Shown in pieces: positions 43,225 through 49,911 of a stretch of DNA of 64,000 bases (position 1 is its first letter; the number at the start of each line of letters is the position of its first letter). Source of the stretch: Sphingomonadaceae bacterium 3R27E2-A (lineage in GTDB: Bacteria; Pseudomonadota; Alphaproteobacteria; Sphingomonadales; Sphingomonadaceae); assembly GCA_005503165.1 (NCBI GenBank), contig SCNT01000015.1, positions 1 to 64,000 on the forward strand. Reading direction: 5' to 3'. Under the pieces are notes generated by a model that had not been told where the DNA came from, ran no database searches, and saw nothing but the letters and a program-made list of their open reading frames with translations. Both the position numbers and the translations under genes were made by a program.

Positions 43225-43926
43225 ATGAACCTGCGCGACCTGCAGCTGTGGCTGAATGCCCACGGCGCGAACCTGATCGTCGACGGCCTGCGCGGCCCGT
43301 CGACGCGATCGGCGATCCTGAATGTTTTCGTCAACCGCGACGCGCCGGCGGTGACCCCCGCCGAAATCGAGCAGATCGCAGCGCGGCTGGGCGGCACCGC
43401 TCGGCAGCTGGCAGCGGTGGCCAAGGTCGAGAGCGCCGGCGGCGGGTGGGACGATGCGGGCCGCCTGAAATGCCTGTACGAGCGCCATTATTTCTGGCGC
43501 CGGCTGCGCATCAACATTCCGTTCCTGTCGAACCCGACGCCCGGCGGCTACACGATCGACGCCGACCGCGACGGCATCAACGACAGCTGGGAGAAAGTCG
43601 CCGATGCGGCGATGCGCTCGCCCATCGCGGCGTTCGAAAGCGCGTCGTGGGGCAAGTTCCAGATCATGGGCGCGCATGCCTTTGCCGACCCCGCGCGCCG
43701 CGCGCAGGCGGTGTTCGCGGGCAATGCGGTCGAGTTCGTGTGGTGGCTAACCCGCGCCGAGCGCAACCATTATGAGGCGCTGGCGCGCTTCATCGAGGTC
43801 AACGGGCTGACCCGTGCTTTCCGCGCCCTTTCGACCGACCCCGCCGACTGCCTGGCCTTTGCCCGCGGTTACAACGGCAAGGGGCAAAAAGGGTATGACC
43901 GAAAACTGGCGGAGGCGATGCGATGA
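43225..43926 (+). CDS. Endolysin, N-acetylmuramidase (DUF3380) family
   Basis: The 233-residue protein has an N-terminal peptidoglycan-binding-like segment (MNLRDLQLWLNAHGANLIVD) and a catalytic domain with VAKVESAGGGW, FESASWGKFQIMG and FARGYNGKGQKGYDRKLAEA, the PF11860 signature. The Glu in VAKVES is the probable catalytic acid. It degrades peptidoglycan for host lysis. Confidence 0.92.
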   Translation: MNLRDLQLWLNAHGANLIVDGLRGPSTRSAILNVFVNRDAPAVTPAEIEQIAARLGGTARQLAAVAKVESAGGGWDDAGRLKCLYERHYFWRRLRINIPFLSNPTPGGYTIDADRDGINDSWEKVADAAMRSPIAAFESASWGKFQIMGAHAFADPARRAQAVFAGNAVEFVWWLTRAERNHYEALARFIEVNGLTRAFRALSTDPADCLAFARGYNGKGQKGYDRKLAEAMR

Positions 43927-44195
43927 AGGTCCCGCACCTGCGCATCGTGGTCGCCGTGTCGGCCTATGTCCTGCTCGGCTTCGGGCTGGTCAGCGCGTTC
44001 GTGCTCGGATGGACCAGCGACGACGTGACCAAGGGCAATATCATCGGCGCCTGGGTGAACTTCGCGATGCTGGCGATCGGCTTCTGGCTGGGCAGCTCGA
44101 GCGGCGGCAAGGCCAAGTCCGACGACCCCGCGCCGGTGCTGGTGGAAAACCCGCCCGACAAGCCGGTGCCGACGATGGAAGGGGAAGCGGCATGA
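43923..44195 (+). CDS. Putative holin, 90 aa
   Basis: The ATG overlaps the endolysin stop. Two hydrophobic segments (VVAVSAYVLLGFGLVSAFVL and WVNFAMLAIGFWLGSSS) and a charged/proline-rich tail fit a class II holin. Position after the endolysin supports the call. Confidence 0.6.
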   Translation: MKVPHLRIVVAVSAYVLLGFGLVSAFVLGWTSDDVTKGNIIGAWVNFAMLAIGFWLGSSSGGKAKSDDPAPVLVENPPDKPVPTMEGEAA

Positions 44196-44620
44196 TCCCG
44201 CTGCTCCCCTTCATCGGGCCGTGGCTGGTCCGCAAACTGATCGGGCGCGTCGGGGCGACCTGGGCGCCGCGCATCGCGCAGGGGGTGACGCTGGTGCTGG
44301 GCGCCGCGCTGCTGTGGCTGGCAATCAGCGCCGCGATCGGGGCGATCCGCGCCGACGCGCGCGCCGACCTGTTGGCCGAACAGGCGGCGGCGCAGGCAAA
44401 GGCCGACGCGGCGCAGCGCGCGCGCGAACGGCAGGCCGCCGATCGCCGCACCGACGAACTGAAAATCGGGGCGGCGACCGACGCGGCCCAGCAAAAGGAA
44501 CTGACCGATGCGACGCAAGACCTGCCTGATTCTCGCCCTTCTGCCCGCCAGCGTGCTCGCGTCTGCGTCGAGCTGCGACGGGCAGCAAAGGCCGCGGGTC
44601 GAGCTGAGCCTGCCTGCTGA
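44192..44620 (+). CDS. Rz-like inner-membrane spanin
   Basis: The 142-residue product has one N-terminal membrane helix (VTLVLGAALLWLAISAAIGA) and a long Ala/Gln-rich periplasmic helix (LAEQAAAQAKADAAQRARER). The last 113 nt overlap a second frame coding for a lipoprotein-like protein. This is the Rz/Rz1 layout that fuses inner and outer membranes at lysis. Confidence 0.65.
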   Translation: MIPLLPFIGPWLVRKLIGRVGATWAPRIAQGVTLVLGAALLWLAISAAIGAIRADARADLLAEQAAAQAKADAAQRARERQAADRRTDELKIGAATDAAQQKELTDATQDLPDSRPSARQRARVCVELRRAAKAAGRAEPAC

Positions 44621-44816
44621 CACCTTCAACCGCGCCGATCGTCCCGCGATGACGGCCGAGGCGCTGGACAGCGAGGAAGCGCTGGAAGCGGTGCAGGACG
44701 CGCGCGACCGATGGGGCATGGACAACGCCCGCGCGCTCGACGCGGCGTGCCGACTGATCCGCGACACGGCGGTCAGGACGCTGATCTGTCGCCCACCGCG
44801 CGCCGAGTGGGAATGA
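44508..44816 (+). CDS. Rz1-like outer-membrane lipoprotein spanin
   Basis: The 102-residue product has a signal segment MRRKTCLILALLPASVLASA followed by SSC, a weak lipobox, and a Pro/Arg-containing C-terminus. It starts inside the Rz-like gene in a different frame. The overlap of 113 nt in the proper order supports a spanin pair, though the protein is longer than most Rz1. Confidence 0.55.
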   Translation: MRRKTCLILALLPASVLASASSCDGQQRPRVELSLPADTFNRADRPAMTAEALDSEEALEAVQDARDRWGMDNARALDAACRLIRDTAVRTLICRPPRAEWE

Positions 44817-44939
44817 TCAGGGCAACCAGCCCCAGATCATTGCCAGCGCCCCGAACGCGCTGATCGCGCCGACGGTCCAGATTGCCCAGAGCGAAACGTC
44901 GCGTTCCTCGCCGCTGGGGTCGGGCCAGTCCTTTGCCAT
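44817..44939 (-). CDS. Small membrane protein, 40 aa
   Basis: The product begins MAKDWPDPSGEERDVSLWAI and has one membrane helix (WAIWTVGAISAFGALAMIW). It runs leftward, against the late operon, and its stop abuts that of the Rz1-like gene. Confidence 0.5.
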   Translation of the reverse strand: MAKDWPDPSGEERDVSLWAIWTVGAISAFGALAMIWGWLP

Positions 44940-44941
44940 CG

Positions 44942-45100
44942 TCAGCGCGCGCGCCGGTTGAGCGCGGCGCAGCTCGCCGCCGCCGCCTCTGGCGACGCGA
45001 ACGGCCCGTCGACTGCGAGCCGGCAGTCGGGCAGCGTCACCGTCGCCGCGGTGTCGATCACGACAAAGGCGTCGCGGCACGGCGCGACGACGTACCGCAT
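44942..45100 (-). CDS. Small hypothetical protein, 52 aa
   Basis: The product starts MRYVVAPCRDAFVVIDTAAT and ends in an Ala-rich helix with two cysteines. An ATG at 45127 is an alternative start. No ribosome site is obvious. Confidence 0.4.
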   Translation of the reverse strand: MRYVVAPCRDAFVVIDTAATVTLPDCRLAVDGPFASPEAAAASCAALNRRAR

Positions 45101-45110
45101 CTGCGCCGCA

Positions 45111-45263
45111 TCAGGCGTCGGCGGCATTGAGCGCGTCGGCGGCCGCCTGCGCCGCGGCGCCGCTCGAATAGGCTTCGTCGAGCTGCGTTTCCTCCTCGCC
45201 GTCGATCGCGACGACGAACCAGTCGCCGTCGGGATCGGGCCCGCGCACTTCATGATGGGGCAT
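45111..45263 (-). CDS. Small acidic hypothetical protein, 50 aa
   Basis: The product begins MPHHEVRGPDPDGDWFVVAI and has EEETQLDEAYSSGAAAQAAA. The start overlaps the upstream gene by 14 bp. The function is unknown. Confidence 0.45.
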   Translation of the reverse strand: MPHHEVRGPDPDGDWFVVAIDGEEETQLDEAYSSGAAAQAAADALNAADA

Positions 45264-45615
45264 GATCGTCTCTCCTCCTCGCCTGTTCGGCCTCCTGCCT
45301 CGCCTGCCGCTCGCCGATCGCCTCCAGCATCCATCGGTGGCCGTGCGCGTCGTCGCGGAACGGGGTGATGATTCCGCCCCATCGATCGGTCGCGAAATAG
45401 GTGTAGCCAAAGCAGCCCGCGGTCAACTTGCACGGTTTGTTGCGGCGGTTGAACAGGCTGAAATCGGGGCCGACCCTGGCGATCAGCGCGGGCAGGTCGA
45501 TCGCCTGCTGGCGCTGGCAATAATTGCAGGCGGCATAGGCCTTCACCCCGATCCGCACCATATCGGCCAGCGTCAGCCCGTCATGGATACTGGAAGTTCG
45601 TCGCCGGTCGCCCAT
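45250..45615 (-). CDS. Cysteine-containing hypothetical protein, 121 aa
   Basis: The product has CNYCQRQQAIDLPALIARVG, then CKLTAGCFGYTYF, four cysteines that could bind zinc. It ends in an Arg/Glu-rich helix. It belongs to the leftward cassette; no family is recognised. Confidence 0.5.
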   Translation of the reverse strand: MGDRRRTSSIHDGLTLADMVRIGVKAYAACNYCQRQQAIDLPALIARVGPDFSLFNRRNKPCKLTAGCFGYTYFATDRWGGIITPFRDDAHGHRWMLEAIGERQARQEAEQARRRDDHAPS

Positions 45616-45660
45616 GCGCCGACGCTAATCGCGTTCCCCGAATGTTCGCAAGCGATTCGG

Positions 45661-46233
45661 TCAGGACGGGCAGCGATGCCTGCCCCAGTGGCGGTCCCAT
45701 TTCAGCGCGGTGCCGCTGGCGATCATCGCGCAGCTGATGTCGATCGCGGGCCGCGAGGCCGTCGCGGGAACCGAACACCATGCCGCGATGCGATCGTAGG
45801 TGCCGCCGGCGAACAGGCAGCGCAGCCGGATCGGGGCCACCTCGACATGCCCGGTGGGCAGCGTTCCACGCGCTCCGCCCAGGATCGTCACCAGCGCGTC
45901 GCGTGACGCCGCGCCGCTGGCGTCGGGGCACGGGTGGCCGGGCCGGCACGTCTCGTCGATCTCGCGCGCCGCGACCCCCGACAGCCGCACCTTGAACCCC
46001 TCGGCACAGGCGATCGGCCCGTCGCCATCCCACACCCACGTCGCCGTGCAATCGAACCACAGCCCCGGCCCCTCGGCGGGCACGGGCTGGGCGGACGACA
46101 CGGCAGGCGTCGGCGCACCGGCGAACAGCAGGATGGGGAGAAAGGCACTCAGCATGGCGCCCAGCATAAAGCCGACCGCGAGAGACATCGCCCCCCGAAT
46201 GCGCCGAACCGCTGCCGAATTGGAGTGTGACAT
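45661..46233 (-). CDS. Membrane-anchored SNase-like nuclease
   Basis: The 190-residue protein has an N-terminal membrane helix (AVGFMLGAMLSAFLPILLFA) and then VWDGDGPIACAEGFKVRLSG, with the DGD, VRL and AARE elements of the staphylococcal nuclease fold, plus TYDRIAAWC for the second catalytic Arg. Ca2+-dependent cleavage outside the inner membrane is inferred. It is the promoter-proximal gene of the leftward cassette. Confidence 0.7.
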   Translation of the reverse strand: MSHSNSAAVRRIRGAMSLAVGFMLGAMLSAFLPILLFAGAPTPAVSSAQPVPAEGPGLWFDCTATWVWDGDGPIACAEGFKVRLSGVAAREIDETCRPGHPCPDASGAASRDALVTILGGARGTLPTGHVEVAPIRLRCLFAGGTYDRIAAWCSVPATASRPAIDISCAMIASGTALKWDRHWGRHRCPS

Positions 46234-46237
46234 AAAA

Positions 46238-46266
46238 TGTGCCGTCAATGTGCCGCGCTGTGCCGC
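46238..46266. promoter_or_regulatory. Three repressor half-sites upstream of the SNase-like gene
   Basis: TGTGCCGT or TGTGCCGC occurs at 46238, 46249 and 46259 in the same orientation. It matches one arm of the repressor operator (TGTGCCGCA). No full palindrome is present, so binding is uncertain. Confidence 0.3.
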
Positions 46267-46292
46267 GTTTTTCCGCTTTGTTCCCTTCGCCC

Positions 46293-46321
46293 TTGACGCC
46301 CCCGCGGCCCGGCCTTAGCGA
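46293..46321 (+). promoter_or_regulatory. Prophage-supplied promoter for the intact tRNA-Arg
   Basis: TTGACG at 46293-46298 and TAGCGA at 46316-46321 are 17 bp apart, about 30 bp before the tRNA. The -35 and following GC match the native promoter at 5710. It would restore transcription of the tRNA after integration. Confidence 0.45.
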
Positions 46322-46351
46322 AATCAGCGGAAATACTGACGTTTCCCATAA

Positions 46352-46428
46352 GCACCCGTAGCTCAGCAGGATAGAGCATCAGATTCCTAATCTGGGGGCC
46401 ACAGGTTCGAATCCTGTCGGGTGCACCA
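46352..46428 (+). tRNA. tRNA-Arg(CCT), intact
   Basis: The acceptor stem GCACCCG pairs with CGGGTGC, the anticodon loop TTCCTAA gives CCT (reads AGG), the T loop GGTTCGAATCC is present and ACCA is encoded. The first 41 nt are attR (46352-46392), duplicated at attL. Confidence 0.97.
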
Positions 46429-46492
46429 TTATCAGGCGCGCGACGGGCCGGGGCGCGGCCGCGCGGGCTTGGCATATCCGTGTTTCGAAGAA

Positions 46493-46567
46493 TGGCTCCC
46501 CGGGTAGGATTCGAACCTACGACCGATCGATTAACAGTCGATTGCTCTACCGCTGAGCTACCGAGGA
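46493..46567 (-). tRNA. tRNA-Asn(GTT)
   Basis: Read on the minus strand the gene begins TCCTCGGTAGCTCAGCGG, has anticodon loop CTGTTAA (GTT), T loop GGTTCGAATCC and ends in GGGGAGCCA. The acceptor stem TCCTCGG pairs with CCGGGGA (one G-T pair). Confidence 0.96.
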
Positions 46568-46646
46568 ACACCCCGCCGTGGCGGGCAAGGCGGCCCCTTT
46601 GCCGCCGCGCGCTGTATTTTGCAAGAGGGTATCGGCACAATTTGTT

Positions 46647-46728
46647 GCGGCACCGGCCCGCTTCCCCGCCCGGCCTCCCGACGATAGCAAACTATGGGAG
46701 GGCGGGCGGGGAAGCGGGCCGGTGCCGC
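46647..46728. repeat. Long inverted repeat downstream of nadK
   Basis: Arms 46647-46679 and 46696-46728 are complementary over 33 bp with one mismatch, and ATAG/CTAT extends the stem around a CAAA loop. No T tract follows on the minus strand. It may act as a bulky terminator or RNA-stabilising hairpin for nadK. Confidence 0.8.
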
Positions 46729-46743
46729 CACGCAAAACGCCCC

Positions 46744-47514
46744 TCAGACGATAAATTGTTCCATTGCGATGCGTTCGTCGAGCCCCTGGTCGGGATCGAA
46801 GAGCAGGGTCAGCGGCCGGCTGCGGTCGGTGGTGACCAGCACGGTCTTCACGTCGCGGATTTCGCGCTGGTCGGCGACCGCGCTCACCGGGCGCTTTGCG
46901 GCCTCGCGGACATTGAAGCGGATGCTCGTCGATTCGGGGACTAGCGCGCCGCGCCAGCGCCGCGGGCGGAAAGGACTGATCGGCGTCAGCGCCAGCATCT
47001 GCGATTCGAGCGGCAGGATGGGCCCGTTGGCGCTGAGGTTGTACGCGGTCGATCCCGCGGGCGTCGATACCAGCACGCCGTCGCACGACAGTTCCTCGAG
47101 CATCGATTTTTCGTTGATCAGCACCTCGAGCTTCGCCGCCTGGCGCGTTTCGCGCAGCAGCGAGATCTCGTTGATCGCGGGCAGGATATGCCGCTCGCCG
47201 CCGACGGTCGTGATGTCGCCCGACAGCGGATGGATCAGGAAGGGGCGCGCCGCGGCGAGCCGGTCGAGCAACCCCTCGATGCGGAACTCGTTCATCAGGA
47301 AGCCGATCGTGCCGCGGTTCATCCCGAACACCGGCATGCTGCGCCGCTGGTCGAGCAACTGATGCAGCATGTGGAGCAGGAAGCCGTCGCCGCCGAGCAC
47401 GATCAGCATGTCGGCCTCGTTGAGATCGACGAAGTCGTAGAGCGGGCGCAGCTCGGCCTCGGCCTCCAGTCCCGCGGGCGCGTTCGATGCGACGAGCGCG
47501 ATCTTGCGATGCAT
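46744..47514 (-). CDS. nadK: NAD kinase
   Basis: The 256-residue protein has VLGGDGFLLHML near residue 38 (GGDG nucleotide site), FGMNRGTIGFLMN, NEISLLRET and VSTPAGSTAYNLSANGPIL, the full set of NAD kinase motifs. It phosphorylates NAD to NADP in the cytoplasm. It is followed by a very long hairpin. Confidence 0.96.
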   Translation of the reverse strand: MHRKIALVASNAPAGLEAEAELRPLYDFVDLNEADMLIVLGGDGFLLHMLHQLLDQRRSMPVFGMNRGTIGFLMNEFRIEGLLDRLAAARPFLIHPLSGDITTVGGERHILPAINEISLLRETRQAAKLEVLINEKSMLEELSCDGVLVSTPAGSTAYNLSANGPILPLESQMLALTPISPFRPRRWRGALVPESTSIRFNVREAAKRPVSAVADQREIRDVKTVLVTTDRSRPLTLLFDPDQGLDERIAMEQFIV

Positions 47515-47538
47515 ATTGGTCCCCCGTGGAGCGGGGTG

Positions 47539-48546
47539 CTACCCGCCCGTTGCACTCATATGACGCGCGACCGCCGGTGCGGACTTTCGTTCGATCTGAA
47601 AGTCATGCGCGCGGGGTTTGCCAGCCAATGCGGCATCAATCAAGCCATCGACGTCGCCGCCTTCGCGCAAGGCCGCGCGCAGGTCGACATGGTCGTCCTG
47701 CCCCAAGCACATATAGATGCGCCCCTCGACGGTCAGGCGGATGCGGTTGCAGGTGGTGCAGAAATTATCGCTGAGCGGGGTGACCAGCCCGAGCGTGACA
47801 GGGCTGTCCTCGACCCCGAAATAACGCGCGGGGCCGCCGGTCCTCTTGTCGACGGGGAAGATCGCGTGCGATTCGCGCAGCGGTGCGATGAACGCGTGCA
47901 GCGGGATATAATGGTCGCTGCGGTCGCCTTCGACTTCGCCGAGCGGCATCGTCTCGATCAACGTCAGGTCGCAGCCGGTTGTCGCGCACCAGTCCAGCAT
48001 CGGCAGCAGCTGGTCCTCGTTGAGCCCGGCGAGCGCGACCATATTGATCTTGACCGCGATCCCCGCGGCGCGCGCGGCGGCGATGCCTTTGAGGGCGACG
48101 TCGACGTCGCCGACGCGGGTGATATGACGGAACGCGGCCCGGTCGAGCGTGTCGAGGCTGACGTTGATCCGCCGCACGCCGGCATCGGCGAGCATCGGCG
48201 CATGTTCGGCGAGGCGCATGCCGTTGGTGGTCAGCGTCAGCTCGTCGAGCCCGTGCCCGACCAGCGCCCCGAGTCGCGTGGCGAGCAAATCGATGCCGCG
48301 CCGCACCAGCGGCTCGCCCCCCGTCAGCCGGATGCGCCGCACCCCGCGCGCGACGAAACGCGCCGCGAGCTCGCCCATCTCCTCGATGCTGAGCACCGCC
48401 GAACGGGGCAGAAAGGTCATGTCCTCGGCCATGCAATAGCGGCAACGAAGGTCGCAGCGATCAGTCACCGACAGGCGCAGATAGTCGATCCGGCGGCCGT
48501 GGCCGTCGGTCAGCGGGACGGCAGACGAGGGGGACAATCGCGTCAT
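47539..48546 (-). CDS. moaA: GTP 3',8-cyclase MoaA
   Basis: The 335-residue product has the radical-SAM cluster CDLRCRYC, RLTGGEPLVRRG and a C-terminal second cluster CTTCNRIRLTVEGRIYMCL. It starts molybdopterin synthesis from GTP. The start MTRLSPSS is divergent from the EAL gene with about 40 bp between. It ends 24 bp before nadK, so the two are probably co-transcribed. Confidence 0.96.
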   Translation of the reverse strand: MTRLSPSSAVPLTDGHGRRIDYLRLSVTDRCDLRCRYCMAEDMTFLPRSAVLSIEEMGELAARFVARGVRRIRLTGGEPLVRRGIDLLATRLGALVGHGLDELTLTTNGMRLAEHAPMLADAGVRRINVSLDTLDRAAFRHITRVGDVDVALKGIAAARAAGIAVKINMVALAGLNEDQLLPMLDWCATTGCDLTLIETMPLGEVEGDRSDHYIPLHAFIAPLRESHAIFPVDKRTGGPARYFGVEDSPVTLGLVTPLSDNFCTTCNRIRLTVEGRIYMCLGQDDHVDLRAALREGGDVDGLIDAALAGKPRAHDFQIERKSAPAVARHMSATGG

Positions 48547-48586
48547 CCTGGCAATCTTGCTGCAAAAGGGGGGAGATTGGCAAGCA

Positions 48587-49804
48587 ATGCCTGCTATGGC
48601 GGCGCCGATGAATCGCATAGTTGACACATTCGCCGCGGCCGTCCGGCATCTCGAGGAACTCCACCTGCGCCACGATGCCGACATCGGCGTCATCCTGGTC
48701 CAGGTCGACCAGCTCGCGCGGATCAACAATAGCGCGGGGACCGAGGCGGGCGACGCGGTGCTGGAGGAGATCGCGCGGCGGCTCGAGAGTTTTGCGGGCG
48801 ACGAGTTCGGGCGCGGCTCGCACGTCGACCGGCTCGACGGGCCGCGCTTCCTGATCGTGCCCGCGGCGGCGCTGTCGCTCGGGGCCCTGCGCGCACAGGA
48901 ACGCGCGCTCCACGTCGCGCTCGCCGAGCCGATGGTGGGCGACCCCAACGGCCGCCTCGCGATCCGCATCGCCGCCGCGCGGATCACGCGCGACGAGCCG
49001 GTCGCCGAGCAGCTCCGCACCGCGAGCGACCAGCTCGCGCGCCCCGCCTCGGCGCGCGACGGCGCGATGGTCAAGGCCGCGCTCGCGGCGGGCGAGGTGG
49101 TGATCCATTACCAGCCGCAATATGACGTCGCGAGCGGGGCGATGACCGGGGTGGAGGCGCTGCTGAGGTGGCAGCATCCCGAACTGGGGCTGCTCGGCGC
49201 GGGGGCGCTGGTGACCGCGGCGCGCGCGGCGCGGCTCGAATGCGAGCTCACCGAACATGCGCACCGCGTCGCGCTGCACGAGATGGCAGGGTGGCCGAAG
49301 GCGCTGGCGAAGCTGCGCGTTTCGCTCAACATCACCGCCGCCGACCTGGGCGATCCCGATTTCGCCGACCGCTTCGCGGCGATGGCCAAAAAGGCGGGGG
49401 TCCACCCCGGCCGGCTGACGCTCGAACTCACCGAACAGGCGATGCTGAGCGACCCTGCGAGCGCCGCGGCGCAGCTCGCGCAGATCCGCGACCTCGGCTG
49501 CGCGATCGCGATCGACGATTTCGGCACCGGCTATTCGAGCCTGTCGCTCCTGGCGCGGCTGCCCATCGATTATCTCAAGATCGACAGCGGCTTCACGCGC
49601 ACGATCGACGGCAGCGACCGCGACCGCATCGTCGTGCGCGCGATCGTCGACCTTGCGCGCGCGCTCGGCCTGCTGGTGGTCGCCGAGGGGATCGAGCATG
49701 AGGCGCAGCTCGCGCGGTTGAAGGACCTCGGCGTTGCGACCTGGCAGGGGTTCCTGAAGTCGGGGCCGGTGCCGGGGGATGAGCTGGTGGCTTTGCTGCG
49801 ATAA
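48587..49804 (+). CDS. EAL-domain protein with degenerate GGDEF
   Basis: The start at 48587 (MPAMAAPMNR) follows GGGGAG; ATG 48608 is an alternative. Residues ~10-140 resemble a GGDEF domain but the site that should read RLGGDEF reads RLDGPRF, so cyclase activity is unlikely. The C-terminal domain has EALLRWQHPELG, LELTEQAML, IDDFGTGYSSLSLL and LKIDSGF, the residues of an active c-di-GMP phosphodiesterase. A PilZ protein lies 7 kb away. Confidence 0.87.
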   Translation: MPAMAAPMNRIVDTFAAAVRHLEELHLRHDADIGVILVQVDQLARINNSAGTEAGDAVLEEIARRLESFAGDEFGRGSHVDRLDGPRFLIVPAAALSLGALRAQERALHVALAEPMVGDPNGRLAIRIAAARITRDEPVAEQLRTASDQLARPASARDGAMVKAALAAGEVVIHYQPQYDVASGAMTGVEALLRWQHPELGLLGAGALVTAARAARLECELTEHAHRVALHEMAGWPKALAKLRVSLNITAADLGDPDFADRFAAMAKKAGVHPGRLTLELTEQAMLSDPASAAAQLAQIRDLGCAIAIDDFGTGYSSLSLLARLPIDYLKIDSGFTRTIDGSDRDRIVVRAIVDLARALGLLVVAEGIEHEAQLARLKDLGVATWQGFLKSGPVPGDELVALLR

Positions 49805-49808
49805 ACTC

Positions 49809-49904
49809 CGTCGTTGCGAGCGAAGCGAAGCAATCTCCAGCCATCAATCCAGCGCCATGACGATAGCTGGAGATTGCTTCGTCGCTACCCTCCTCGCAAT
49901 GACG
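49809..49904. repeat. Intergenic inverted repeat element
   Basis: The left arm begins CGTCGTTGCGAGCGAAGCGA and the right arm ends in CTCCTCGCAATGACG; the inner part AATCTCCAGC pairs with GCTGGAGATT. It fills the gap between the EAL gene and mfd and resembles known sphingomonad intergenic repeats. Confidence 0.8.
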
Positions 49905-49911
49905 ACCCCGA

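Larger units (their letters stand above)
5790..46351. mobile_element. Complete HK97-type prophage integrated in tRNA-Arg(CCT)
   Basis: The element is bounded by 41-bp direct repeats (attL 5749-5789, attR 46352-46392). It carries integrase, repressor, replication genes, terminase, portal, protease, capsid, tail, lysis and spanin genes in standard siphophage order. No structural gene is visibly broken, so the prophage could still be inducible. The tail tip order (tape measure, 197-aa protein, DUF2163-like, NlpC/DUF6950-like, large tail tip) resembles gene transfer agents and their phage relatives. Confidence 0.93.
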
